Origin: Oceanibacterium hippocampi
GTDB taxonomy: Bacteria; Pseudomonadota; Alphaproteobacteria; Sneathiellales; Sneathiellaceae
Length of the DNA: 64,000 nt
Reading direction: 5' to 3'
Assembly (NCBI RefSeq): GCF_900172325.1
Contig: NZ_FWFR01000002.1
Location: forward strand, 62,001-126,000
The notes under the pieces are model-generated. The model did no database searches and was not told where the DNA came from. It saw nothing but the letters and a program-made list of their open reading frames with translations. The translations under genes and the position numbers were made by a program. Of the stretch, positions 19,221 to 31,263 are shown piece by piece. The stretch's first letter is position 1. Every line of letters starts with the position of its first letter.

Positions 19221-19982
19221 ATGAGCGACGGGCGGCAACCGGTGATCGCGGGGAACTGGAAGATGAACGGCCGTATGCCGGGGGCGACGGCGACCATCGC
19301 GGATCTCGCGGCGCGGCTCGCGACCCGGCCCGGGGCGGCCTGCGCGGTCGTCATTTGTCCGCCGGCGCCGCTGCTTCCCGTGCTGCGCGAGATCCTCGGC
19401 GCGAACAGCCGGATCGCCCTCGGCGGCCAGGACTGCCATGCCGGGACTTCGGGCGCCCACACCGGCGACGTCGCGGCGGAAATGCTGGCCGACGCCGGCG
19501 CCGCCTATTGCATCGTCGGCCATTCCGAACGGCGGGCCGATCACGGCGAGGATGACCGGAGCGTCGCCGCCAAGGCGGTCGCGGCCCACCGGGCCGGTCT
19601 GACGGCGATCGTCTGCGTCGGCGAGACCCTGGCCGAGCGCGAGGCGGGGCGGGCGCTCGACATCGTCGCGGGGCAACTCGACGGCTCCCTGCCGGACGGG
19701 GCGACCCCGGCCAATACCATCATTGCCTACGAGCCGGTCTGGGCGATCGGCACCGGGCGAACGCCGACCACCGACGACGTCGCCGCGATGCATCGTCACA
19801 TGCGCGCCCACATCGCGAAACGCGATGCGGCGCTCGGCGATTGCCGGTTGCTTTACGGCGGCTCGGTCAAGGCGGCGAACGCGGCGGAACTGATGGCCGT
19901 CGCCGATGTCGACGGGGCGCTGGTCGGCGGCGCCAGCCTTGCCGTGGACGACTTCTGGCCGATCATCGAAACTTGCCTCTAG
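19221..19982 (+). CDS. tpiA: Triose-phosphate isomerase
   Basis: Interconverts dihydroxyacetone phosphate and glyceraldehyde 3-phosphate in glycolysis and gluconeogenesis. The 253-residue protein has VIAGNWKMNG with the catalytic Lys, CIVGHSERR with the catalytic His, AYEPVWAIGTG with the catalytic Glu and LLYGGSVKAAN for phosphate binding. ATG 19221 follows GGGAGACGGGC. It is divergent from ppiD with 199 bases between the starts and precedes secG in the same direction. Confidence 0.98.
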   Translation: MSDGRQPVIAGNWKMNGRMPGATATIADLAARLATRPGAACAVVICPPAPLLPVLREILGANSRIALGGQDCHAGTSGAHTGDVAAEMLADAGAAYCIVGHSERRADHGEDDRSVAAKAVAAHRAGLTAIVCVGETLAEREAGRALDIVAGQLDGSLPDGATPANTIIAYEPVWAIGTGRTPTTDDVAAMHRHMRAHIAKRDAALGDCRLLYGGSVKAANAAELMAVADVDGALVGGASLAVDDFWPIIETCL

Positions 19983-20040
19983 TTTCCGGCAGCGCTTTGC
20001 GGTAAAACGCGCCGGCCCCTGATTTCGCGAGTCCGAAAGA

Positions 20041-20058
20041 CGCTGGCCATGGCCAGCG
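20041..20058 (+). promoter_or_regulatory. Perfect 18-bp palindrome just before secG
   Basis: CGCTGGCCATGGCCAGCG is its own reverse complement and ends ten bases before the secG ATG, at the edge of the ribosome-binding region. As RNA it could fold into a 7-bp stem with a CATG loop. It might end tpiA transcription, hinder secG translation, or be a protein-binding site. The symmetry is seen directly; the role is unknown. Confidence 0.45.
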
Positions 20059-20068
20059 AGAGCGACGC

Positions 20069-20392
20069 ATGCAAACGATCATACTGATAGTTCACCTGTT
20101 ACTCGCCGTGGCGCTGGTCGCGGTCGTCCTGTTGCAGCGCTCCGAAGGGGGCGCCCTCGGCATGGGCGGCGGTGGCGGTGGCGGTGGCGGATTCATGACC
20201 GGACGCGGCGCTGCGAACCTGTTGACGCGGACGACGGCGATTCTTGCCGCCGCCTTCATGCTGACGAGTCTCGCGCTCGCCATGCTGTCGGGGGCGCATA
20301 CCGAACAGAAATCGATCCTCGACGTGCAGGCGCCGGCCGGCCAGGTCGAGCAGCAGGCACCGAGCGAACCCTCGGCGCCGATTTCGGAATAG
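20069..20392 (+). CDS. secG: Preprotein translocase subunit SecG
   Basis: SecG is the small accessory subunit of the SecYEG protein-export channel. The 107-residue protein has two hydrophobic helices (residues 1-22 and ~54-73) joined by the family hallmark VVLLQRSEGGALG and a loop of nine consecutive glycines. The C-terminal ~30 residues are Glu/Gln/Pro-rich, as in many alphaproteobacterial SecG proteins. Position between tpiA and pyrG is the usual one. A palindrome adjoins its ribosome-binding region. Confidence 0.95.
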   Translation: MQTIILIVHLLLAVALVAVVLLQRSEGGALGMGGGGGGGGGFMTGRGAANLLTRTTAILAAAFMLTSLALAMLSGAHTEQKSILDVQAPAGQVEQQAPSEPSAPISE

Positions 20393-20421
20393 CCGGCGTG
20401 TCACGAACTGCCGACAAGAAC

Positions 20422-20445
20422 AGAGGCGGCACCATTGCCGCCTCT
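20422..20445 (+). terminator. Candidate terminator after secG
   Basis: AGAGGCGGC (20422-20430) and GCCGCCTCT (20437-20445) form a perfect 9-bp stem with loop ACCATT, 30 bases after the secG stop and 43 before pyrG. No T-run follows, so termination may be partial and pyrG may have its own promoter in the AT-richer bases just downstream (AGTATATAAAG). Confidence 0.55.
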
Positions 20446-20470
20446 GCCACTTTCGGCACAGTCCCTCTGA

Positions 20471-22117
<1,647 letters not shown>

Positions 22118-22150
22118 CCGGCCCGACGCGGCCGCAAAGAGGTAAGCAAG

Positions 22151-22981
22151 ATGACCGAGGCACGCCACATCCGCATCGGCGACATGGAGATCGGCAACGA
22201 CCGGCCGCTCACCCTGATTGCCGGACCCTGCGCCATGGAAGGGCGCGAGCACGCGATGTTCATGGCCGGCGAGCTCAAGGCGATCGCCGACCGGCTCGGC
22301 GTCGGGCTGATCTACAAGACCTCGTTCGACAAGGCCAACCGGACCTCGATCGGGGCTGGCCGCGGGGTCGGGCTCGAGGCGGCGCTGCCGGTCTTCCGCG
22401 AGATCCGCGAGCGCTTCGGCCTGCCGGTGGTGACCGACGTGCACGCCGCCGAGCAATGCGCCGCCGTCGCCGATGCCGTCGACGTGCTGCAGATCCCGGC
22501 CTTCCTCTGCCGCCAGACCGACCTGCTGGTCGCAGCGGCGAAGACAGGCCTGGTGGTCAACGTCAAGAAGGGCCAGTTCCTCGCGCCCTGGGACATGAAG
22601 AATGTCGCCGACAAGGTGGTCGCCGCCGGCAACGAGCGGGTGATGCTGACCGAACGCGGCGCCAGCTTCGGCTACAACCTGCTGGTCAGCGACATGCGCA
22701 GCCTGCCGATCATGGCCGAGACCGGTTTCCCGGTGGTATTCGACGCGACGCATTCGGTGCAGATGCCGGGTGGCAAGGGCACCTCGACCGGCGGCCAGCG
22801 CGAATTCGTGCCGACGCTCGCCCGCGCGGCGGTCGCCGTGGGCGTCGCCGCGGTCTTCATGGAATCGCACCAGGATCCCGACAACGCGCCCTCCGATGGC
22901 CCGAACATGGTGCCGCTCGGCGAACTCGAGGCGCTGCTTCGCCAGCTCACTGCCTTCGACAAGCTGGCGAAAGCGGCCTGA
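22151..22981 (+). CDS. kdsA: 3-deoxy-D-manno-octulosonate 8-phosphate synthase KdsA
   Basis: KdsA condenses PEP and arabinose 5-phosphate to KDO-8-phosphate for lipopolysaccharide. The 276-residue TIM barrel has [47 protein letters not shown] and [11 protein letters not shown]. The residue after GP is Cys27, where E. coli has Asn; together with SDGPNMV near the C-terminus this marks the metal-dependent class. The start follows GAGGTAAGCAAG. It is coupled to the gene for a small membrane protein 14 bases downstream. Confidence 0.97.
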   Translation: MTEARHIRIGDMEIGNDRPLTLIAGPCAMEGREHAMFMAGELKAIADRLGVGLIYKTSFDKANRTSIGAGRGVGLEAALPVFREIRERFGLPVVTDVHAAEQCAAVADAVDVLQIPAFLCRQTDLLVAAAKTGLVVNVKKGQFLAPWDMKNVADKVVAAGNERVMLTERGASFGYNLLVSDMRSLPIMAETGFPVVFDATHSVQMPGGKGTSTGGQREFVPTLARAAVAVGVAAVFMESHQDPDNAPSDGPNMVPLGELEALLRQLTAFDKLAKAA

Positions 22982-22995
22982 CGGCGCGGGCGGTC

Positions 22996-23550
22996 GTGAC
23001 CTCGCCGGCCCCGACGCCACCGGACGCTGCGCTCGATGCCGCTCTCGATGCCATCGTCGACCGCCATCGCCGGAAGCTGAACGACCTGTTCGGAACCTCT
23101 GCCGCGGTGCAGACGAGGCGACCCCACGGCATGGCGGCCTTCGATCTCTATGACGCGGCGCATCGGGTCTTCCGGGCCTGCCTTCTCGAACTCAGCGAAT
23201 TCGCGCTCGCCCGGACCCGGCACGCGGGCGCCCGTTTTGCCCCGCTCGAGCCGGCGCTGCGCGCCGCCGCCGAGGGCCTGATCGAGGATTGCACGAACCA
23301 GCTACGCAATTCCGGGATCGAGCGGGTCCGGGACGAGCGGGATTACCTGGCGGATTTCCGGCGGGAAGCGGCCGATCTGCTGAACGGCGCCCTTGCGGCG
23401 GGCCGCCAGGGGACGGTCGATCCGCGCCTGTTCGCCGGACAGGGCAACCGGACCATGGCGGTCTTCGCCTGGCTCTGGCCGTTCCTGCGCGTGCCGCTGG
23501 CGATCCTGATCGCGGTGCTGATGTTCTACTGGGTGCTTTACGGCGTTTGA
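22996..23550 (+). CDS. Hypothetical C-terminally anchored membrane protein (184 aa)
   Basis: Starts at GTG 22996, 14 bases after kdsA; the frame is open far upstream through kdsA and pyrG but only as a shadow. The protein is mostly charged and helical (AIVDRHRRKLNDLF, DLYDAAHRVFRACLLEL, RVRDERDYLADFRREAADLL) and ends in one hydrophobic segment (about 158-182, FLRVPLAILIAVLMFYWVLYGV). This suggests a cytoplasmic helical domain with a membrane tail. I recognise no catalytic motif or family. Its position between kdsA and eno suggests co-expression with kdsA. Confidence 0.65.
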   Translation: MTSPAPTPPDAALDAALDAIVDRHRRKLNDLFGTSAAVQTRRPHGMAAFDLYDAAHRVFRACLLELSEFALARTRHAGARFAPLEPALRAAAEGLIEDCTNQLRNSGIERVRDERDYLADFRREAADLLNGALAAGRQGTVDPRLFAGQGNRTMAVFAWLWPFLRVPLAILIAVLMFYWVLYGV

Positions 23551-23631
23551 CGGCGGGGCGGCTTGGGATACAACGCTGACAACCGGACCGGAAGCGGGCC
23601 GGATCGGGACGGGGAGAGCGGCGGCGACGAC

Positions 23632-25333
<1,702 letters not shown>

Positions 25334-25355
25334 GCGGCAGGGAAATCAGGATGTC

Positions 25356-25388
25356 GCGCCCGTCACGGCACTTGACCGCGACGGGCGC
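25356..25388 (+). terminator. Hairpin between eno and ftsB
   Basis: GCGCCCGTC (25356-25364) and GACGGGCGC (25380-25388) form a perfect 9-bp stem with a 15-base loop, starting 23 bases after the eno stop and ending 18 bases before ftsB. There is no T-run. It could end eno transcription or be a leader structure for ftsB. Confidence 0.45.
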
Positions 25389-25406
25389 ATCTGATTCGAT
25401 CCTCAT

Positions 25407-25721
25407 ATGGGCCTGATATTCGAAATCCGCCGCCGGGTGCTTGCGAGCCTGACGCCCATGTTCTGTCTGCTCGCGGTGGTTTATTTCGGCTATCACATCA
25501 TCGAGGGCGATCGCGGGCTCTTCGCCTATCTGCGCCTCAAGCACGAGATCGACACCGCCAGCCACACGCTGGCCGTGGTCACCGCCGAGCGTGAAAAGCT
25601 GGAACGCCGGGTTGCGCTGCTGCATCCCGACGGGCTCGATATCGACCTGCTCGACGAGCGTGCGCGCGCCACGCTCGGCCTCAGCCATCCGGACGACGCG
25701 GTAATCTTCCTGCCCGAATAA
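25407..25721 (+). CDS. ftsB: Septum formation initiator FtsB/DivIC family protein
   Basis: FtsB-type proteins join FtsL and FtsQ in the divisome and signal septal wall synthesis. This 104-residue protein has one membrane helix (~16-34), then a coiled-coil stretch with heptad-like spacing (LRLKHEIDTASHTLAVVTAEREKL, ~42-67), and a C-terminal part with DIDLLDERARATLGLSHPDD, typical of alphaproteobacterial FtsB. The position between eno and pdhA is the standard one in this class. Confidence 0.92.
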   Translation: MGLIFEIRRRVLASLTPMFCLLAVVYFGYHIIEGDRGLFAYLRLKHEIDTASHTLAVVTAEREKLERRVALLHPDGLDIDLLDERARATLGLSHPDDAVIFLPE

Positions 25722-25893
25722 ATGGTGTTTCGCCGTCCCGTCGCGGGTTCGCGATCCTGCCGTTCACGGGCATGTGCAATGTCGCGCCATGGCCTTGTCA
25801 ATCGCGCCGTCATGGGGCAGTTTCAATCGTGATCGGCAAAGGGTGCCCGCGGACCGAGGCAACCCGCACGACCGCCTACCGGGAGAAGTGTTC

Positions 25894-26991
25894 ATGGCCA
25901 GGGCCGCCCAACGAAAATCGACGAGCACCGCCAGCAAGGCGACGCGCAGCGCCAGCAAGGCGACAAGCAGCGCCGGCAAGGCGACGGGAACGCGGCGTGC
26001 CGCGAAGAAACCCGCGGTCGACCGCGACGAGATGCTGCACCATTACCGCGAGATGCTGATGATCCGGCGCTTCGAGGAGCGTGCCGGCCAGATGTACGGC
26101 ATGGGCCTGATCGGCGGCTTCTGCCATCTCTATATCGGCCAGGAAGCGGTCGTCGTCGGCATGCAGTCGGCGCTGAAGGAGGGTGACGCGGTCATCACCT
26201 CCTATCGCGACCACGGCCACATGCTGGCCTGCGGCATGGATCCGAAGGGCGTCATGGCCGAGCTGACCGGCCGCGTCGGCGGTTATTCGCGGGGCAAGGG
26301 CGGCTCCATGCACATGTTCTCGAAGGAGAAGCACTTCTATGGCGGGCACGGCATCGTCGGTGCCTGCGTGCCGCTCGGCGCTGGGCTCGCCTTTTCCCAG
26401 AAGTACCAGGACACCGACAATGTCACGCTGATCTATTTCGGCGACGGGGCGACCAACCAGGGCCAGGTCTACGAGACCCTGAACATGGCCGAGCTCTGGA
26501 GCCTGCCGGCGATCTTCGTCATCGAGAACAACGAATATGCCATGGGCACCGCGGTCAAGCGCGCCTCGGCGCAAACCGAGCTCTACCGGCGCGGCGAGAG
26601 TTTCGGCGTGCCCGGCAGGCAGGTCGACGGCATGGACGTGCTGGCGGTGCGCGACGCCGCGCGCGAGGCGGTTGCCCATTGCCGGGCCGGCAACGGCCCG
26701 CTGCTCCTCGAAATGAAGACCTATCGCTATCGCGGCCATTCGATGTCCGACCCGGCGAAATACCGCTCCAAGGAAGAGGTCACCAAGCGCCGCAGCGAGA
26801 GCGACCCGATCGACCGCGCGCGCGCGGCGCTGATCGACACGCTGAAGGTCGGCGAGGACGAATTGAAGGAGATCGATCGCGAGGTGAAGCGGATCATCAC
26901 CGAGGCCGCCGACTTCGCCCAGAACAGCCCGGAGCCCGATCCGGAAGAACTGTACACGGACATCCTCGCCCCCGCCGTGGCGGCGGAATAA
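25894..26991 (+). CDS. pdhA: Pyruvate dehydrogenase E1 component alpha subunit
   Basis: The alpha subunit of the E1 heterotetramer decarboxylates pyruvate on thiamine diphosphate. The thiamine-binding motif is [12 protein letters not shown]...[16 protein letters not shown] and [19 protein letters not shown] carry the regulated-loop and active-site residues. ATG 25894 follows GGGAGAAG and gives 365 residues; the frame opens further upstream without conservation. Residues 12-32 are three 7-residue Ala/Ser/Lys/Thr repeats encoded by 21-bp tandem DNA repeats, an unusual basic N-terminal tail. First gene of the pdhA-pdhB-pdhC-lpdA-lipA run. Confidence 0.97.
   Translation: MARAAQRKSTSTASKATRSASKATSSAGKATGTRRAAKKPAVDRDEMLHHYREMLMIRRFEERAGQMYGMGLIGGFCHLYIGQEAVVVGMQSALKEGDAVITSYRDHGHMLACGMDPKGVMAELTGRVGGYSRGKGGSMHMFSKEKHFYGGHGIVGACVPLGAGLAFSQKYQDTDNVTLIYFGDGATNQGQVYETLNMAELWSLPAIFVIENNEYAMGTAVKRASAQTELYRRGESFGVPGRQVDGMDVLAVRDAAREAVAHCRAGNGPLLLEMKTYRYRGHSMSDPAKYRSKEEVTKRRSESDPIDRARAALIDTLKVGEDELKEIDREVKRIITEAADFAQNSPEPDPEELYTDILAPAVAAE
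25927..25989 (+). repeat. Three 21-bp tandem repeats in the pdhA 5' end
   Basis: Three in-frame units (25927-25947, 25948-25968, 25969-25989) encode [14 protein letters not shown] and SAGKATG. Each contains GCC-(A/G)GC-AAG-GCG-AC. Slippage could change copy number without breaking the frame. Confidence 0.8.
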
Positions 26992-27016
26992 CGCACGAGA
27001 CGGAGAGGGAACGACG

Positions 27017-28441
27017 ATGCCCACCGAAATCCTGATGCCCGCGCTGTCGCCGACGATGACCGAGGGCAACCTCGCCAAATGGCTCGTCAAGGTAGGCGAC
27101 ACGGTTTCCGCCGGCGATGCCATCGCGGAAATCGAGACCGACAAGGCGACCATGGAAGTGGAGGCCGCCGACGACGGCAAGATTGGCCGCATCCTTGTCG
27201 ACGAAGGGTCCGAGAACATCGCCGTCAACACGCCGATCGCGCTGTTGCTGGGCGAAGGCGAGAGCGACGGCGACCTGGCCGGATACAGCGCCAACGGCGG
27301 CGGCGGCAAGGCGAAGGCCGAGCCGGAAGACAAGCCCGAACCGGCGCCGAAGCAGGAGGCCGAGGCGCGCCCGGCGCCGACCGCGGGCGAGGGCCGCCAG
27401 CCGGCCCAGCCGCGTTCGAGCGAGCCGGCGGAGCCGGATATCCCGGCCGGCACCGAGATGGTCACCATGACGCTCCGCGAGGCCCTGCGCGACGCGATGG
27501 CCGAGGAGATGCGCCGCGACAAGCGGGTCTTCGTCATGGGCGAGGAAGTGGCCGAGTACCAGGGCGCCTACAAGGTGACCCAGGGCCTGCTCGAGGAGTT
27601 CGGGCCGCGCCGCGTGATCGACACGCCGATCACCGAGCAGGGCTTTGCCGGCATCGGCGTCGGCGCCGCCTTTCACGGCCTGCGTCCGATCGTCGAGTTC
27701 ATGACCTTCAACTTCGCCATGCAGGCGATCGACCAGATCATCAACTCGGCCGCCAAGACGCGCTACATGTCCGGCGGCCAGATGGCCTCGCCGATGGTGT
27801 TCCGCGGGCCGAACGGCGCCGCCTCCCGCGTCGGCGCCCAGCATTCCCAGTGTTACGCCTCGTGGTATGCCCATTGCCCGGGCCTGATCGTCTGCATTCC
27901 CTATTCGGCGGCCGACGCCAAGGGCCTGCTGAAGGCGGCGATCCGTGACGAGAACCCGGTGATCTTCCTCGAGAACGAGCTGCTCTACGGCCAGAGTTTC
28001 GAGGTCCCGGTGCTGGACGACTACGTGCTGCCGTTCGGCAAGGCGCGCATCGCCCGCAGCGGCGGCGACGTCACGCTGGTCGCCTACGGCATCGCCGTCG
28101 GACTGGCGCTGAAGGCGGCCGAGGCACTGGCGGGCGAGGGCATCGAGGCGGAGGTGATCGATCTTCGCACCGTGCGTCCGCTCGACATGGCGACGGTCGT
28201 CGCCTCGGTGAAGAAGACGAACCGCTGCGTCACCGTCGAGGAAGGCTGGCCGGTCGCCGGCATGGGCGCCGAGATCGCCGCCCAGGTCATGGAGCAGGCC
28301 TTCGACTATCTCGACGCGCCGGTTGCCCGGGTCACCGGCAAGGACGTTCCGATGCCCTACGCGGCCAACCTGGAAAAGCTTGCGCTGCCCAATACCGGAG
28401 ACGTCGTCGCCGCGGCCAAGGCCGTCACCTACCGCGCCTGA
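27017..28441 (+). CDS. pdhB: Pyruvate dehydrogenase E1 component beta subunit with N-terminal lipoyl domain
   Basis: The 474-residue protein joins a lipoyl domain (1-~78, lipoyl Lys43 in [13 protein letters not shown]) and a Pro/Glu/Ala linker (~85-145) to the E1-beta catalytic part ([19 protein letters not shown] onward, [35 protein letters not shown]). A lipoyl domain on E1-beta is characteristic of alphaproteobacterial complexes and lets the E1 subunit take part in acyl transfer or lipoyl relay. Starts 25 bases after pdhA with GGAGAGGGAACG upstream. Confidence 0.97.
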   Translation: MPTEILMPALSPTMTEGNLAKWLVKVGDTVSAGDAIAEIETDKATMEVEAADDGKIGRILVDEGSENIAVNTPIALLLGEGESDGDLAGYSANGGGGKAKAEPEDKPEPAPKQEAEARPAPTAGEGRQPAQPRSSEPAEPDIPAGTEMVTMTLREALRDAMAEEMRRDKRVFVMGEEVAEYQGAYKVTQGLLEEFGPRRVIDTPITEQGFAGIGVGAAFHGLRPIVEFMTFNFAMQAIDQIINSAAKTRYMSGGQMASPMVFRGPNGAASRVGAQHSQCYASWYAHCPGLIVCIPYSAADAKGLLKAAIRDENPVIFLENELLYGQSFEVPVLDDYVLPFGKARIARSGGDVTLVAYGIAVGLALKAAEALAGEGIEAEVIDLRTVRPLDMATVVASVKKTNRCVTVEEGWPVAGMGAEIAAQVMEQAFDYLDAPVARVTGKDVPMPYAANLEKLALPNTGDVVAAAKAVTYRA

Positions 28442-28451
28442 GAGGATCGAC

Positions 28452-29798
28452 ATGCCCATCACGATCACCATGCCGGCGCTCTCGCCGACGATGACTGAAG
28501 GCACGCTGGCCAGCTGGACCGTCAAGGAGGGCGCGACGGTTACCTCCGGCGACGTGCTTGCCGAGATCGAGACCGACAAGGCGACCATGGAGGTCGAGGC
28601 GGTGGACGAGGGCAGGCTCGCCCGCATCCTGGTCCAGGCCGGTACCGAGAATGTCGCGGTCAACACGCCGATCGCCGTCCTCCTGGAGGAAGGCGAGGAC
28701 GAAAGCGCCCTGGAAGGCTACGCGCCCGAGGGCGGGCCCGGCCAGACGGGCGACGGCAGCGGCAAGGCGGCCGAACCGGAAGCCGCGCCCGAGCCGGCCA
28801 AGCCGGCGGAGCCCGAGACTGCGCCGCGTGCCGAGGCAAAGCTCGCCCCGGCCCCGAAGCAGGTAGCCGCCGGATCGGGGAAGGACGGGCGGATCTTCGC
28901 CAGCCCGCTGGCCCGCCGGCTCGCCGGGGAGGCCGGAATCGAACTCGCCGGCATCGACGGCTCCGGCCCCCATGGCCGGATCGTGAAGGCAGACGTGGAG
29001 AAGGCGAAGGCCTCGCCGCGCCCGGCGTCCCAACCCGCGAAACAGGCCGAGGCCGGCAAGGCGCCCGCACCGGCGGCAGCCCAGCCCGCCGCCGCCTCGT
29101 TCGGCCCGCCATCGGCGCCGCACGAGGAGATCACCCTTTCGAACATGCGGAAGACCATCGCCCGCCGCCTGACCGAGGCCAAGCAGACGGTGCCGCATTT
29201 CTATCTGACGGTGAATTGCGAGATCGACGCGCTGCTGGCGCTGCGCAAGCAGCTCAACGCGAAGTCGGACGCCTACAAGCTCTCGGTGAACGACTTCGTC
29301 ATCCGTGCCGCGGCACTGGCCCTTCGCGACGTGCCGGACGCCAACGCCTCCTGGGGCGGCGACAGGATCTACCGTTACAAGGAAGTCGACGTTTCGGTCG
29401 CGGTCGCCATCGACGAGGGCCTGATCACGCCGATCGTTCGCCAGGCCGACCGTAAGGGCCTCGCCGAGATATCCTCCTCGATGAAGGATCTGGCCGAGCG
29501 CGCCAAGGCCGGCAAGCTTAAGCTCGAGGAATTCCAGGGCGGTTCCTTCTCGATTTCCAACCTCGGGATGTTCGGGATCAGCGAGTTCTCCGCCGTCATC
29601 AATCCGCCGCAGGGCGCGATCCTGGCGATCGGCGCAGGCGAACAGCGGCCGGTGGTGAAGGACGGCGCGCTCGCCGTCGCGACGATGATGACCTGCACGT
29701 TGTCCTGCGATCACCGGGTCATCGACGGGGCGCTCGGCGCCCGCCTGCTCGCCGCCTTCAAGGGCTTCATCGAAGATCCCTTGACCATGCTGCTCTGA
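28452..29798 (+). CDS. pdhC: Pyruvate dehydrogenase E2 component (dihydrolipoamide acetyltransferase)
   Basis: E2 forms the core and transfers acetyl groups from lipoyl-Lys to CoA. Domain order in 448 residues: lipoyl domain (1-~78, Lys43), Ala/Pro/Glu linker, peripheral subunit-binding domain (~148-182, FASPLARRLAGEAGIELA ... GPHGRIVKADVE), second linker, catalytic domain with His421 in SCDHRVIDGALGARLL near the C-terminus. ATG 28452 follows the pdhB stop by ten bases with GAGAGGAT upstream. Its lipoyl domain is very like that of PdhB. Confidence 0.97.
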   Translation: MPITITMPALSPTMTEGTLASWTVKEGATVTSGDVLAEIETDKATMEVEAVDEGRLARILVQAGTENVAVNTPIAVLLEEGEDESALEGYAPEGGPGQTGDGSGKAAEPEAAPEPAKPAEPETAPRAEAKLAPAPKQVAAGSGKDGRIFASPLARRLAGEAGIELAGIDGSGPHGRIVKADVEKAKASPRPASQPAKQAEAGKAPAPAAAQPAAASFGPPSAPHEEITLSNMRKTIARRLTEAKQTVPHFYLTVNCEIDALLALRKQLNAKSDAYKLSVNDFVIRAAALALRDVPDANASWGGDRIYRYKEVDVSVAVAIDEGLITPIVRQADRKGLAEISSSMKDLAERAKAGKLKLEEFQGGSFSISNLGMFGISEFSAVINPPQGAILAIGAGEQRPVVKDGALAVATMMTCTLSCDHRVIDGALGARLLAAFKGFIEDPLTMLL

Positions 29799-29811
29799 GG
29801 GGGACGCCACC

Positions 29812-31215
29812 GTGACAGAGACGAATTTCGATCTGGTCGTCGTCGGCAGCGGCCCGGGCGGCTATGTCGCGGCGATCCGCGCGGCCCAGCTCGGCCTGAA
29901 GACCGCGGTCGTGGAACGTGAGCACCTGGGCGGAATCTGCCTGAACTGGGGCTGCATCCCGACCAAGGCGCTGCTGCGGACCGCCGATATCTACACGCTG
30001 GCGAGCCACGCCGCCGATTTCGGGATCAAGGTCGAGGGCCTGAGCTTCGACATCGACAAGGTCGTCAAGCGTTCCCGCCAGGTCGCGGGCCAGCTTTCCG
30101 GCGGCGTCAAGCATCTGCTGAAGAAGAACAAGGTCACCGTGTTCGACGGTCACGGCACCCTGCAGGGCAAGGGCCGGGTCGCCGTCGCCAGGGACGGCAA
30201 GGCGGTCGCGACGCTTCAGACGAAGCATATCATGCTTGCCACCGGGGCCCGTGCGCGCGAGCTGCCGGGGCTGGAGTTCGACGGCAAGCTGGTCTGGTCC
30301 TACAAGGAGGCGATGGTCCCCGACCATATGCCGAAATCGCTGCTGGTCGTCGGTTCCGGCGCCATCGGGATCGAGTTCGCGAGCTTCTACCGGGCGCTCG
30401 GCGCCGAGGTCACCGTGGTCGAGGTGCTCGACCGGGTACTGCCGGTCGAGGATGCGGAAATCTCCGCCTTCGCCGAGAAGGCCTTCAAGAAGCAGGGCAT
30501 GACGATCCTGACCGGGGCCGCGGTCGAGAAGCTCGAGCGGGGCAAGGATTCGGTCACCGCGACGATCAAGACCAGGGACGGCAAGACCGAGAAGAAGACC
30601 TTCGAGCGCGCCATCATGGCCGTCGGCATTGTCGGCAACGTCGAGAATATCGGTCTCGAGAACACCCGGGTGAAGGTCGAGAAGAGCCACGTCGTGATCG
30701 ACGAATGGTGCCGGACCGACGAGCCCGGCGTCTACGCGATCGGCGACCTGGCCGGGCCGCCCTGGCTGGCCCACAAGGCGAGCCACGAAGGGGTGATCTG
30801 CGTCGAGAAGATCGCCGGCATCGAGGGCCTGCATCCCTTGAATACCGGCAATATCCCGGGCTGCACCTATTGCCACCCGCAGGTCGCCTCGGTCGGCCTG
30901 ACGGAGGCGGCGGCGAAGGAGAAGGGGCACGAGGTCCGGGTCGGCCGCTTCCCCTTCATCGGCAACGGCAAGGCGATCGCGCTCGGCGAGCCGGAAGGCC
31001 TGATCAAGACCGTTTTCGACGCGAAGACCGGGGAAATGCTCGGCGCCCACATGATCGGCGCCGAGGTAACCGAGCTGATCCAGGGCTACGCGGTCGCCCG
31101 CACGCTCGAGACCACCGAGGCCGAGCTCATGCATACCGTGTTCCCGCATCCGACGCTCTCCGAGATGATGCACGAGTCGGTGCTTGACGCCTACGACCGG
31201 GCGATACACTTCTAG
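29812..31215 (+). CDS. lpdA: Dihydrolipoyl dehydrogenase (E3)
   Basis: E3 reoxidises dihydrolipoamide with NAD+ through FAD and a redox disulfide. The 467-residue protein starts at GTG 29812 and has the FAD-binding VVVGSGPGGYVAAIRAA, the disulfide Cys43/Cys48 in GGICLNWGCIPTKALL, the NAD-binding VVGSGAIGIEFASFY, the second FAD motif VYAIGDLAGPPWLAHKA and the catalytic His-Glu region HPTLSEMMHES near the C-terminus. The operon context identifies it as the pyruvate dehydrogenase E3. Confidence 0.98.
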   Translation: MTETNFDLVVVGSGPGGYVAAIRAAQLGLKTAVVEREHLGGICLNWGCIPTKALLRTADIYTLASHAADFGIKVEGLSFDIDKVVKRSRQVAGQLSGGVKHLLKKNKVTVFDGHGTLQGKGRVAVARDGKAVATLQTKHIMLATGARARELPGLEFDGKLVWSYKEAMVPDHMPKSLLVVGSGAIGIEFASFYRALGAEVTVVEVLDRVLPVEDAEISAFAEKAFKKQGMTILTGAAVEKLERGKDSVTATIKTRDGKTEKKTFERAIMAVGIVGNVENIGLENTRVKVEKSHVVIDEWCRTDEPGVYAIGDLAGPPWLAHKASHEGVICVEKIAGIEGLHPLNTGNIPGCTYCHPQVASVGLTEAAAKEKGHEVRVGRFPFIGNGKAIALGEPEGLIKTVFDAKTGEMLGAHMIGAEVTELIQGYAVARTLETTEAELMHTVFPHPTLSEMMHESVLDAYDRAIHF

Positions 31216-31263
31216 GACAGTCTTTGCGTGCCGCGGCGAGACCCGCGGCCTTGAGGGGTAGCG

